Shown here piece by piece: positions 47,625 to 59,249 of a stretch of 64,000 nucleotides of DNA. A program made the position numbers and the translations under genes. Below the pieces are notes generated by a model that saw only the letters and a list, made by a program, of their open reading frames with translations, made no database searches and was not told where the DNA came from. The stretch spans positions 85,092,104-85,156,103 of the forward strand of contig NC_082695.1 of NCBI RefSeq assembly GCF_949987515.2. Reading direction: 5' to 3'. Source of the DNA: Delphinus delphis (taxonomy: Eukaryota; Chordata; Mammalia; Artiodactyla; Delphinidae). The stretch's first letter is position 1; the number at the start of each line of letters is the position of its first letter.

Positions 47625-47770
47625 TTTGCTTGTCTCTCTTCCTTATCAGATTTTACGTACCTTGAGGATGCAGGCCTGTGTCCTATTCATCTCTGTGTTT
47701 CCAGAACACAGGATAGGATCTGGCCCATAGTGCATGTTCGAGAGACATTTAATAGTGGAGATACTTGAAT
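47625..47770 (+). mobile_element. L2 LINE 3' end, sense
   Basis: 'gattttacgtaccttgagg', 'atgcaggcctgtgtcctattc', 'atctctgtgtttccagaac', 'ggatctggcccatagtgc' and 'cgagagacatttaatag' follow the L2 tail ('...aagctccatgagggcagggactttgtctgttttg...ccagcgcctagaacagtgcctggcacatag'). Confidence 0.75.
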
Positions 47771-48566
47771 TTTTCTCCGTGTAGCAGCTCCCAAATAGTG
47801 TGAGACCAAGGAAGAAAATTAAGAAACACATGGTTTCCTAACAATGGAATTAAGATACTCATTAATGCCTTTCAAATGACTGCTGCCTAATTTTTCCTTA
47901 TTGAAAGGAAATTGATCTGTCTTGATCAGCCAGACCATTTTGAATGAAAACCTCACGCCTTTATTTTTTGAGAAGTATGTAATTATTAAGTAATCAGTGT
48001 TTAACTCGGGATAATTTGTAAGTGAGTTTCCAGTAGACTGCAGGACCTTGATGATACTACTAAATACTATTATTTATTGCTGCTGTTGCTGCTGCTGTAT
48101 TATTGCCTAGCAGACCAAAATACAGAATCTCACCTTTTAAGAAAGTTCATAGTATCTATACAGACACCGTTTGCTCATGTGTGTTTCTTGACTACCATTT
48201 TTGTTGCTGCCAAAGTAAGTTTTAGGCCATATTTTCACTCATCAGCATTCACTAGTGTGTTGATTTGATAAGTTTTCTTTTGGATATTGTGGTGGGGATA
48301 GGAGGAAAGGTGTTAACTAGTGGTAGATTACTTTTTAAACATTTCATTGAGCTCAGTGTTATGGTTTTATTTGACCATGATAAGTCATTGGCGTTTCGTT
48401 TCATTGCTGGAACGATACAAAAACATTCATTAAAAAACACAGCAACTGTAAAATTACAAATACATAATTTTTATGTGATTGCGCTTCATATTTAATTTTA
48501 TAAATAAAACCATTAGCTTTAAAGAAACCATTATATACTTCTGAATTATTTCAAAGGTAATGCTGT

Positions 48567-48568
<2 letters not shown>
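47771..48568. other. Anonymous sequence
   Basis: A short (GCT)n-type run at about 48079-48096; nothing else notable. Confidence 0.45.

Positions 48569-48610
<42 letters not shown>
48569..48610. repeat. (AC)21 microsatellite
   Basis: 42 bp of uninterrupted AC. Confidence 0.97.
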
Positions 48611-48612
<2 letters not shown>

Positions 48613-48739
48613 CTAAGTGTGTTGACATGATTTACCCTTCAGTGTATGCCTCAGGAGCAGTCATCAGAAGTAGTTTTCACATTGTTTTTTTCCTCCCCAT
48701 TGTGCCCATCACATTTTATATGGCCCAGAATCAGGCAGT

Positions 48740-49160
48740 GAGAAATCCTGATTGGACCTCCAGGAAGTGCTCTGATGTTCATCAGCCTTGTGTGCAAGGC
48801 AGAAAGCTGATAGTCCGAAACTGCACCATAAACTAAGACAGACTGTCAGTCTTTAGGAACGGCGGGGATGGCCTATTTATGTAATCAGATACTGACCCTG
48901 GGAAGAAGCTGTCAGGCACATTCTTGTTGTGTAAGCAGCAGGCAAACTGTGCTTTATCTGACAGACAGTGTGTAAATCTGTCCATGCAAAAACCCAAATG
49001 TTTGGTTTGCTCCTAGTCACTGTAATAATCTGCTCATTTTCGTCTGCTAGAGCAGTGACATCACTTAGCAGAATGTGCAGCAGACATAAGGCCCAGATAA
49101 GACTGCGTTAGTGTCAGTCATTCATTCCTTGATTGGCCAGAAGATAAATAGGAATTTACT
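48740..49160. promoter_or_regulatory. Candidate conserved enhancer block C
   Basis: Contains the near-perfect palindrome AGACTGTCAGTCT (48840-48852), further CTGTCA/TGACAG cores (48909-48914, 48959-48964) of the MEIS/TGIF type, GATA sites (ttatct 48954-48959; agataaga around 49095-49102), a TGACATCA element near 49056 and CCAAT in reverse (gattgg) near 49131. Repeat-free. Function inferred. Confidence 0.35.
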
Positions 49161-49796
49161 AGAGGTTTGCTTTCAGCTAAAGGAATAGACAACGTGTTCT
49201 GGACAGGAATAACTGTATTTATTAGCTTGGTTATTTTGCATCTTGAGAAAATGGATAGAATGCATCATGTCTAATTATAGTTTCTAGGAATAAGTAGCGT
49301 ACCATATCAATAATTATTGAATAGTTGTGTCCAGAGGGAGTCTTCTCTGATTTGTTCAGATGCTTTTACTTGCTACATATATTTATTTCATTGACTTTTA
49401 TGTATTGTGTTCAGCACCCTTTAGTTTTTCATTCTAAAAGTAACTTTTTATTATTTCATTATTTGCTGAGCGTGAATAGTAATGACTTTATGAATGTGGG
49501 TATTTAAGAATCTGTAAATTAAATCCTATTCTTGAGGAGAAATTGAAGTTGTTGTAATCTGAATTTATGACTTTAAACTCAGAGTTAAAAATGAATTCAG
49601 TGTTTTCATATATTTGTTCAGTGAGAATATTGTACCTTCCCGTGATTGAAAGATCTATATTATAGCAAGTGTTGTGAGTAGTGTCTTCTTTGATATTCAC
49701 TCATTGAATAAGCAATGTAACTTTAGGAATTTTCTTTAAAATTTCTGTAAGGTTATTCAGCTTCTTTTACTTTTCATTCAAATCTTCAGTTTGGTT
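49161..49796. other. AT-rich anonymous sequence
   Basis: Nothing recognised. Confidence 0.5.
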
Positions 49797-50300
49797 TTAC
49801 CAAATAAATGATTTCTTTGCTAATTGTAAATGATTGGGAACAGCATTGATTGTTTTAAACAAAGAGGAAACCTCAGTCCTGGACCACAGTCTTTTATGAT
49901 CAGAAACTTTATGGGACGCATCTCCGAAGCGAGCAGCAATCAGGTTGAACTGAGTGTAGCAGAGGCAGCCTGTGGGTCCCCAGGTAGATGCTCTCTTGCC
50001 CTGGTACAGGTGGCCACACATGTCTGAGAGTGACCAAAGGCTTTTTTCTAAGAATTTTAAGAACAGCAGTAAGAGAGAAATAAAAAGTATACAAAAGCAT
50101 ACATATCTGACACCCTGATACCAGTCCTGAGGCGTAAGTGCATAATTTACTTCTGCTCTGTGTGCTGTGAAGTTGTAGCCATCTTTGTTTTGATGGCCTG
50201 AGTACCAAAGTACATGTGTATATATTACTTTATTAGCCCATGATAGTAAATTCACATAATTAATCAAATTCTGATTGGTTTTATTATCATCAAATTGCAC
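49797..50300 (-). other. Longest open frame (167 codons), not called as a gene
   Basis: An uninterrupted minus-strand frame of 167 codons. It has a hydrophobic stretch near residues 70-90, but no domain or family that I recognise. A second - frame (49909-50208) and a + frame (49830-50027) overlap it. Moderately GC-rich middle, AT-rich ends. No matching splice or polyadenylation context. Most likely a chance frame, possibly an unrecognised repeat. Confidence 0.2.
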
Positions 50301-50883
50301 ACATTTTTAAATCAACTTATTTAGAAATATAAATCCTAAGGTTTGATAATTGAGTTCTTTAATTCTACCTCTTTACCTCTTTTCCTCTGTTGCCAACCCT
50401 GTCCACCATATTAATCCCTGGTCAGATCTGCGTAAGCTCAGGTAAAATTTAAAAGTCATTCAGAGGTCTTATTTACTTGATAGCAATTAAAATGTGCTAG
50501 TATTTTCACTTTTGTTGTTCCCCAAAGGAAATTTTCCTAATTATCTTTCACCCGGGCTTTAATTCTAAGCACTTTTCTTCTATCTCTCTTGCTTCTAAGT
50601 GACTCTGTGTATATTTCTTAGTGCTCTATAGCATATTATTTTTGAAGAATAGTAGATAACAGTAATCAATATAAACTTGGTTATTATGAAAAATGTTAGC
50701 GATATTTGGAAATGTACAGCACAATCTCTGGATGTTCCATGAGGTGATTTGTAGAGATGAGGACAGCTGTCTCTTCCGTCTTTGGACCCCTTTTCTTTAG
50801 TTCTTAGCTCTTAGGCACGTTTTTGTGAATATCATCACGTACATTCCTGTGGAATGCTTCATCTGTATCTTCTGGTTATATAT
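50301..50883. other. Anonymous sequence
   Basis: Pyrimidine-rich in parts; nothing recognised. Confidence 0.45.
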
Positions 50884-50893
50884 AGGAGTCTCT

Positions 50894-51100
50894 CTCTTTT
50901 TTTTTTTGCGGTACGCGGGCCTCTCACTGTTGTGGCCTCTCCCGTTGCGGAGCACAGGCTCCAGACACGCAGGCTCAGCGGCCATGGCTCACGGGCCCAG
51001 CTGCTCCGCGGCATGTGGGATCTTCCCGGACCGGGGCACGAACCCGTGTCCCCTGCATCAGCAGGCGGACTCTCAACCACTGCGCCACCAGGGAAGTCCC
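50894..51100 (-). mobile_element. CHR-type SINE, antisense
   Basis: A short CT/T tail, then 'gcggtacgcgggcctctcac', the full body and the end 'ccaccagggaagtccc'. A perfect 10-bp duplication, aggagtctct, flanks it at 50884-50893 and 51101-51110. No internal deletion. The frames at 50797-51208 on both strands come from it. Confidence 0.97.
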
Positions 51101-51110
51101 AGGAGTCTCT

Positions 51111-53030
51111 TTTTACTCATCTTTTATTGTTATGTTTTCAATCCTAGTCTGTCAGTTTTAGTCACTAACATTCCATTCAGTAACTGTTTGAGCACCTGCT
51201 CTCTGTAAGGCATTAGAGCAGCTTATTTGAGGGTGTGTTCTCTGTTCTTTTGCTGTTGTTACTATCTTACCTTCCTGTACTTCTGGTTTTGGATTATTAT
51301 AAAGCTATAATTTATTATTATAAACCATAATTTGTTAGATTGTCACTTTCTGTTGTTTTGTTTTACTGTCTTTGACAAATTAAAGAATAGAAAGTTCAAG
51401 CTTCTGTCTCCTGGAAGTCAGCCTTTTTATTCCAGTGGAGAATTAACTAGCACTTGGACTGCACATAGACCCCACAAATAGAAAGACAGGGCCTTTCAGG
51501 AGATAGAATCTCTCATCAACAATGATGGTTGGTTGATCGCAGACAGATATATTCGATTGACTCTTGGCCTCAGAACCCTTCTTTCCTATACTGGAGAGAA
51601 CAGCCTTTGGTAGCATCACTTCATGAATTTGGGGCTTTGGGAACACATCCTTAGGACCAGACTAAGTGGAAATTTAATTGAAATTAGACCTGTAGGGTTT
51701 CATTGTTGGGACATATTTTGGAAGTATTTTGTTTGAACTCCATTGCATGTGACATGTGTAGAAATTCAGGCTAGAAGAACAACCAGAGCACTGATGTCTC
51801 AGCTAAGTCGGTGTCAGGGCGGCTGTTTCACTTCTGTGGCATGGCCTCCTTCAAGCAGCTTTGTTTGCAGTTTTAAACATGTCATTGGGAAAGTCATTTA
51901 TCAGAATACTTCTTGCCATGTTTTGAGCCTTCAATAAATTTTAGTTATATATGATTATTAAATGTTACAAATGTTTCTTAATACATCACTTTCCTGCCCT
52001 TACTACTGTGAAAGATATCAAGAAGTTGAAAATCTAATGTCCCTGAGTTGTTTTGGGTCTTTTAGGGAATGTACGTAACTGAGAGTAGTAAACAGTTCAA
52101 AAATCCATATACGTGAGGTGGTGTGGAGTCAACTTGTGAGTGGCACATAAGCCACAATAAGATCAGGACTCTTGTGTAACAGAGAATTAAACGAAATGTA
52201 GAAGAAGGGTAGGTCTTTAGTGAGAGCTGGTCTGACTGTCTCAAAAATGTGATAATATCTTTCTATTACTGAATACCTAGAACCATCTCTTCCAGAACTG
52301 TGACTATGTGGTTACTCATGGCAAACAGAAGATTCTTCAGTTACAGTGAACAGTATCTATGATTAGCTGTCAGCTGTATGGTATTCACAGTGTAGGCTTA
52401 TAAAATCATTGAACACTGATTTCTGAACTATCTGAATACAAATATAGTGAGGATTTTGACTTCAAAAATTGAGAAGAGAAAGATGTCTTTCTTTTTAGAG
52501 ATCTGATTTTACACTGCCTCAATAACTGTCTCAACTCTTGTTTCTCTCTGTGGTACTCTGACTGTTTCAGCTATGTATCAATAACATTGTATGTTAGTAT
52601 GGCGTAGAAAAGCCAGTGGTGGATAAAATTAGTGATTCTTTTAAATTTTACTTAAAAATTTATTTTGGCTAAACCTGTTTGTTTTGAATTATGCTTTTCA
52701 AACTCTGTTTGCTTACGTATATATTTTTAAAAAATGGAATGTGTGTTGGTAAATATTTTTAATACAGTAGTATATAAAGTGCTAAGTAAAAGTTCCCTTC
52801 TCCCAAGTTGATGCCCTTCCTCTTCCTGCAGTCTTCCTCAGCCAAATCTTAGTTCCCACCCAAGGTTCCTACTATTCACAGTGAATCTGTCCCTACTGTT
52901 TCTATTTGTCTATTCATACATAGGTATATGTGTGGTGTGTGTGTGTGTTTTTCATATGTTGCATATTAAAATAAACTTAATTCTGTAAATTTTGTCCCTT
53001 TACAATATTTAATTAATTCATCATTTGAGC
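51111..53030. other. Anonymous sequence
   Basis: Mostly AT-rich, with a short GT tract near 52930-52949. No gene or named repeat recognised. Confidence 0.45.
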
Positions 53031-53034
53031 AGTT

Positions 53035-54140
53035 ATTTACTGGGTACCTACTATGTGCTAAGCCCTGTGTTGGACCCTGGGGATATAGCAGAAAATAAAG
53101 CAGGCAAACGTTCTGCTCTCACGAGCTTACATACCAGTGTGGGGAGAAATTCAACAAACAAAACTGAAAGTCCAATATATGCCAGTATTAAAATAGTGGT
53201 GATATAGTAAGGGAAAGAGGGAAGAGCCAGGAGTGCTGGGTGGGATATTTCAGCTCTCCATAGGCGGCGAGGGGAGCCTCTGTCAGAGAGAAGGTGACAA
53301 GTGATCTAGACCTGATTGCGGGTAGGAGAGGGGCCCCGTGAGTCTTTCAGGCAGAGGGAAAAGTGCTCAAGTCTCCTGAAGACGATTGTGTGGGGCGTGG
53401 CCCAGGGCTGTCAAGAGGCCGCTGTGCCTGGGGTGTGCACAGGGTGGGAAGGAGGACGTGATGGCAGCTCAGGCCATGTCAGGCTCTGGAGGACTCTGCA
53501 AGGACTTTGGTTTTTTTCTTCTGTGTGAGATTGGAGGGTATTTCACAGAGGCCTGGCGCGGTCTGACTTACGCTGTAGCAGAATCGCTGTTTGCAGTATG
53601 CAGAGAATAGACTGAACGGCAGAAGGGAGTGGATGGTGATGGCAGAGGCTGGGAGCTCTGTTGGACATTCTTGGGATGATCCTGACGTGAGAGCACGGTG
53701 AGCTGGACCCCAGTGTTAGCAACAGGGGTAGATAGAAGCGTCCAGACTCTGAATATATCTGAAAAGTCCAGCCCACAGGATTTACCAGTGGATTGGATGA
53801 GATAAAGAGTAACGGATCACACCAAGGTTTGGACATGAACAGTGAAGGGAAAAGGGAAAAATGAAGCACGTCATTAACTAAACGGGCAAAACCACTGTCA
53901 AGAGCAGGTTCCGTTGGGGGAGATTGTGAGCCAGGTTTAGATGCTGGACATTTGAGAAGCCTGTCGGCTATCCCAGTGGAGACGTTGTGTGGGCAGCTAA
54001 ATACCGACTAGACCTCAGATATAAACGTGGATGTCATCAGAGTACAGGTCACCAAAGGAGTGCGGGTGGGTCATCCAGGCTTCAGAAGGCAAGGAGGAAC
54101 CAGGAGAATGAGACTCTCATGTTCTCAGGTCAAGGGAGCG
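53035..54140 (-). mobile_element. L2 LINE, antisense, reverse transcriptase to 3' end
   Basis: The best preserved LINE in the window, about 1.1 kb. On the + strand it begins with the antisense 3' end ('ctgggtacctactatgtgc', 'cgagcttacataccagtg') and runs through the C-terminal ORF into the reverse-transcriptase domain. On the minus strand, 54033-54044 reads Tyr-Ser-Asp-Asp within LYSDDIHVYI, the degenerate YADD catalytic box. The minus frame 53543-53869 retains RT thumb-like sequence, including LLQRKSD near its end. Multiple frameshifts and deletions mean it is a fossil and not an active gene. Frames at 53316-53610 and 53987-54196 on the + strand are its antisense shadows. Confidence 0.93.
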
Positions 54141-55079
54141 TTTGCAATCGGCTGCTGGCCTGGGTAGGTCAGGTCTTGCTCTTGGGCTGCATCTGACATT
54201 GATTGAAGACACCTGTGTGCCAGGCTTGGCAGGACGCAGGATGTGGCTGAGTTACAGGAGAACAGGGTGTCTGCAGTCCCTGCCTGCTGGGCACACTTGG
54301 CTCCTCTCTCTGCGCCCTTTCCCGGCGCCTCTGCTCAAATACTGTCCCCTGGACTCTGCTGGCCCCGCCTGACACCCTGGGAGAGCTGACCCTCACGGCA
54401 CCTTCACGGCGGCTCCCACTTGGCCAGAAGCCTCCTTGTTACTGCCTTACGTGAAATAATTCTTGGACTTTAATTCATTTCCATGTATTTCAGTCTGAAG
54501 AATCTTTAATAAAAAATATAGTAGTGATACAAAGAGTTGAGCAGTTTTGTTTTCTTTGTGTCATAAAGTCTAAACTAGCAACCTTTTTGACTTTCACTTT
54601 TATTCCTTCCCAGCCCATATTTGAGAAGTCTTTTTTTGTTGTTAACGTCATTTTGATAGTTTCAGTTATTTCTGTATTTTAGCTTCCCTAACACTATAGT
54701 TGCTCCAAGTATAAATATATTTTATCACTTACATCCTTCCAGTTGTTTTTGCTTATGCATTTAATTATATTAGAAAGAAACTTAGTTTAATATTTTGAAT
54801 GCTGGAAGGTACATAATAAATGATGTTATTCCACATAGTCTTTTGTTTGAGGTGTTGAAGATTTGAAAAATTAGTATAAATGATCTATATTCAGTGTTTA
54901 TAGATGCCTATCTGAATTTATCTTTTCAAAATAATTTAGAATATATGAGAAGTAGATGAAATCCACAAGTCTGTTTTGCAGAAAAGAATTCCATAGCTGT
55001 ACATATCCAACTTTTTAAGTAAATAATACTCTTCTGTATTGAAAGGAAGCTAAATTAATTGCTTTACCCTGCATTTAGG
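54141..55079. other. Anonymous sequence
   Basis: GC-rich to about 54440, possibly further L2, then strongly AT-rich with nothing recognised. Confidence 0.45.
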
Positions 55080-55119
55080 AGGTTGTTTCCACCCAAATGT
55101 ACCTCATATATGTATGTAC

Positions 55120-56075
55120 TTTCTATAGTTTTACTCCTGTTTCATTGCAGGCTACTTCACACCCGTTGTATGGTGGACATGTGTGAGAAATGGTGGAGAG
55201 ACTACTAGTATTTAACTACTTACTCTCAGTTGAATCACAATAACTTTAAAACTCTTTAAAAACTTGTTTTTTATGTTAATCCAATGTTAGCTCTTCCCCT
55301 TGAACTTATGATTTAGAAAAGAACAGATCAAATCCCTTACAACATGATCTTTCTACATATATGAATGTCAGAATATTGTGATGTAAGTAAAGCAAGTGAT
55401 GATCCGTATCAGGCTCTACAGTATTTACGCTGACTTCATCTTCTGAACTCACGTCATGTCTTGGTGATGCTCCAGTGCACAAATGCTCCAAGACATTTAC
55501 TCTAGAAGTGTACTGTAACTGCCGCTCTTCGGACTAAGGTCTCAGAAAGGGTCAATTCCGTACTGAACTCTGAGATTACTGGGCAATACATCTCAGCCCT
55601 TCTAGCTAATCTTACCTTGAGCTCAAATGGTTCCCTAGATCATCCTGACGTGCTAGAAGGCCGAGATGATGACAAAGGCCAGGACAATGAAATACCTAAG
55701 TTTGGAAAGGCTGCCTTCCCTGCTTCAGCAAATCACACAGTCACCATCAGGGTGGACAGCCCTTTCTAAATCTGGCATGTCTATTCAAATGTCTAGAAAT
55801 TCTGTTTCCAAAGTAGATACATAAGGACCTACAGGATAGAGTGTAAACATCCCATATTTGCTAGTATGTAAGATGCACGGGTCTGTGGAACATGTTCCAG
55901 TATTATTGTACAAGAATATTTTTTAGGAAAAAAATATAATTTTTTATACATATATCGAAGGTGAATTTAAATTGTTTGGTAGAGAGAAATACTATTTTGT
56001 ACATTTCCATTTAACCTACTGTGTACTTGAGTGCTGTATGAAGTCTCATTTTGAATAAATAGCGATGGTCCACTG
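55120..56075 (+). pseudogene. Candidate terminal exon or decayed gene copy, unidentified
   Basis: Seen: a pyrimidine-rich stretch ending in 'cctgtttcattgcag' (AG at 55149-55150), typical of a 3' splice site. Right after it two frames are open for 18-22 codons; one ends in GGETTSI, the other in KWWRDY. Further on, 55506-55766 is open for 87 codons (stop TAA at 55767), with protein-like composition (segments TAALRTKVSERV, EITGQYISALLANL, GKAAFPASANHTVTIRVD) but no ATG. In the same frame upstream it is broken by TGA and by TAG at 55503. Downstream is AT-rich, UTR-like sequence with AATAAA at 56054-56059. GC content peaks over the open part. No poly-A remnant follows, so a retrocopy is not proven. 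A minus-strand frame (55306-55533) is also open. I do not recognise the protein. It may be a terminal exon, a pseudogene or chance. Confidence 0.25.
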
Positions 56076-56384
56076 TCCCTTAACTAATGTTAATATTTAG
56101 AGAATTACGTACACTGGTGTCAGTTGCTGGTTCTAACAGTGCTGTAGTGTTGACAGATTTAACTCTCCTATGTTAGGGGTGTAACCCATGATCAGCCTGT
56201 TGTCTTCGGCTTATTAATTTTGTTAAGAAAACTACTACTCTTTTTAAAATACTCTGATAGTTCTTCATTGGAGCGTTGGAGCTGACAAGGATTGCCGTAA
56301 GGAATCCAAGTAGGAAACTATGACTTTCTTATTATTGCTGTTTTAAACAGTTGTGAAATAATAGATAATTCTCATGATTTACTA
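56076..56384. other. Anonymous sequence
   Basis: AT-rich; nothing recognised. Confidence 0.45.
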
Positions 56385-56560
56385 TTTATAGAGCACCAGT
56401 GATCTACACTGTAATATAAAATGATGTCTTGTGCTCAGTATTTTTAGAAATATTGACGTGAATACACACCAGGAATAAAAATTACATGGTCCTACTGAGG
56501 CTCAAGAGAGGCTGCCCAAGGCCAGACAGTTATTAACTTCTCTTTCCCCAGCAGCATGAA
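56385..56560 (-). mobile_element. MIR-type SINE, antisense
   Basis: 'tttatagagcaccagtgatc' and 'tgaggctcaagagaggctgcccaaggccagacagttatt' follow the reversed MIR core ('tttattgagc...gaggcacagagaggttaagtaacttgcccaaggtcacacagc'). Confidence 0.8.
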
Positions 56561-57545
56561 TATGTGACCCCAAATATTATTTCTGAGTCAGTGGCATGCC
56601 AGGAACTGAGCAGTTTTATTCATATGAAAGTGTCAGCTTTATTAGCAAAAGGGGATTGGAATCATCCATTCTATACAGATGCCTGATGTTCCTTACAATG
56701 TATATTTGTCCTAGTAAAGTTTCATAGAGTGATGTGAATGACACATTGCTTGGCATAATTATATAACACCATGGTGTGAAGACATTATGACTTCTATAAA
56801 ATCCTTACAAATCGTAGTTTCTTGATGAGTGGGACTGTGACAGATTGTCTGAATTGGGACAGACGTTTTTGTTTGTACTCAGCTTCCATTAATATATCAG
56901 TTGTGTTTAATGTTAACATATTAAAAATTAAAAGGAAATAACTTTAGGGGATTTTGTAGTTGATTTTTAAATTCGTGCTTCTTTCTATAAACCTGTTTTT
57001 GTTCTTATTGGTAAAATCTATCTTATTCATATTTACCAACCAATTCATTCTAATACAGTTAATACTGGAACTGGCAAGGGTAGCATCAGAAAACTTAGTA
57101 AAACCTTTTTCCATTGACATGCAACTGGTACAGTCTGTGAGGTTCTCAGCTCTGAAATAACATTTTTATAGCATCCGTAGGTACATAGCTTGACACATAG
57201 CAGTCTTTGTTAGTGCTGACGTACTGTTTGTAAGATTACGTGTTATTTGTCCCAGTGTATAAATGAGTTTGTCATGAATCTCAGATGTGCACATTGTTAT
57301 GGTAGGTTTTTTCCCAGACACGTACATATTTGTGGCTTGTATACAAGTGTACTGTATCTTTTTGATCATGGGCACTTGTGAAGGATAAAGCCACATGTAG
57401 CTCCTTAGAAAATTATAGTCAAATAATTGTAAAAAACAAACAATGGAAGGGAGATCGGAGAGGGGGAAAAGAAAAACAAAAAATAGATTGGTGGTTCCTT
57501 TTGTCATATCAAAGTCAGGTTTCTCTGTCTTTTTATCAGGGCCAT
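56561..57545. other. AT-rich anonymous sequence
   Basis: Contains a 113-codon minus frame (57166-57507) with no recognisable domain. No repeat recognised. Confidence 0.45.
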
Positions 57546-57549
57546 TTCA

Positions 57550-57975
57550 GTCTGACTCAGCTTAAAGGATGCAACTTTATTTCCCCCATCTGTGCAGCCT
57601 GCTCCCCACTCCCTCCCCTACCATGATCAGCTCAGGGCTCCCACACACAGCACCTTCCCCGCCTCTGCCTGTCCCTCTTCCAGGCTTGTCACTGCCTGCC
57701 GCCTTTGTTACTGAGTCTGCTCTGTCCTTTCAGACTCACCTGAAGCTCCACCTCATCCATGAAGCCTTTGCAGCTGCTTCACTCTATATTCACCGATGCT
57801 TTTTCTAAACATCTTTTCAAAAAGCTTTTTTAAAAAGTCCAACAGAATGTGGTGAGCTTTTGTTCTAATTATTTCACTGACATTAGTGTCTGCCAGTGAG
57901 GCACAGGCTCCTTTTCCTTCACTTATAGGTCTGTACATGCATGAATAATTGCTAGACACACAGTAGATTCCAATA
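57550..57975 (+). mobile_element. L2 LINE 3' region, sense
   Basis: 'cacctgaagctccacctcatcc', 'atgaagcctttgcagctgc', 'gtgtctgccagtgaggcac', 'aggctccttttccttcac' and 'gctagacacacagtag' follow the L2 3' order from the end of the ORF to the tail. Diverged. Confidence 0.6.
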
Positions 57976-58679
57976 CATACTTTTTAAAAAATTGATCAAT
58001 TGATATAGAAGTAGCTGAGATATTATAATTTGAAGATTGTTAGGCTTGTGTTATAAATGTCCAAAGACTGAACATCCGTCAAGACATTTGGGATGAATGT
58101 GTAAATGGGGTTTGAAATGCATTTTGTCGTTTTAGCTCAAATTATTTATATCAGTAAGAGCAGTGATTTCAAAGAAATTCTCTTTATATGGTCTTTAAAC
58201 AGTAACATTAGTCCTTTATTTGTAACTGCTGTTTTAACCTTCCTTGCGTAAATCCAGTGTTTTCTTACCTAACCTGAAGCGATAAAATTTCATTTAGTCC
58301 AGACTAGAGGATTGTGGCAATTTAATATATGTCTTGTTCTCCAGGACTTGACTTCTATGGTTAGTTAAAATTATTTCAACTTTGCAAGCCCTCCAGCTCT
58401 GTGACACACTTGAAAGGGGGTAGTTTGAAAGGACGGGGCAGCCTGCACTGAATGGGTCTCATATGCAGTATAATTCCTTCCACCTGTTCTTCTCATGTTG
58501 GCGTTTGAAAGCCCTGCAGGAAACATGAACTATTTCAGGATTGAACCAACTTCTCAAACCCTGTGAAGGGGCTTAGTGGACCTTTGTTTGCCAGCAGTGC
58601 TCGATTCAGATTCTTTTACCCTGTACAGATCAGGGTGCTTTTGGGGGGTGCAGGTGGGGAGATGCAACCTCACCTAAGC
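57976..58679. other. Anonymous sequence
   Basis: AT-rich then mixed; nothing recognised. Confidence 0.45.
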
Positions 58680-58898
58680 CAGGGATAGGCCGACTACACT
58701 CTGCAGGCCTGATCAGGCCCATTGCCTGTTTTTGTAAATAAAGTTTTATTGGAACACAGCCACGCTTACTTATTTATGTACTGTCCATGGCTACTTCTGT
58801 GCTACCAAGGCGGAGTTGAGAAGTTGCATTGAAGACCTGAGGGCCCACCGAGTAGAAAGTATTTACTGTCTTTTACACAGAGCCTTTCCTAACCCCTG
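58680..58898. mobile_element. hAT-type nonautonomous DNA transposon, near complete
   Basis: Begins 'cagggataggccgac' and ends 'cctttcctaacccctg', which are imperfect terminal inverted repeats. The interior carries the highly characteristic 'taaataaagttttattgg', 'aacacagccacgc', 'ctgtccatggctacttctg' and 'ggcggagttgagaagttgc', a common mammalian medium-reiteration element. About 219 bp. I am confident of the element but not of its MER number. No clear 8-bp duplication. Confidence 0.9.
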
Positions 58899-59249
58899 TT
58901 GTGCTGAGGAGTTTTGGATACAGCACATGCAGTGGAACGGGCACCGTTCCAGTCAAATTTAATAGGATGGTTTGGGGTAGGCCAGAGTTTATGGTCTCTT
59001 TGACAAAGAAAAATTTCATGGGAATGGGATTTTGAAGGATGAATTCAATCTTGAGGGCATGGCCCTTGTAATCCTTGAATGTTTTTCTTTGGAATGAGTC
59101 ATTCTCTTGGTTCTTAGTAGACTAAGGCAACCAGGGATTAATATTCTGCCAATGCTCTTCCCAGAAGTACCTTTGACACAAAGCTTTGCAACCTTTGGAA
59201 AGAACTGAAAGGGCCAGAAAACATATGTCACAGCTTCTAGAATCTGAAT
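58899..59249. other. Anonymous sequence
   Basis: A 71-codon minus frame (59016-59231) without a domain; nothing else recognised. Confidence 0.4.
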
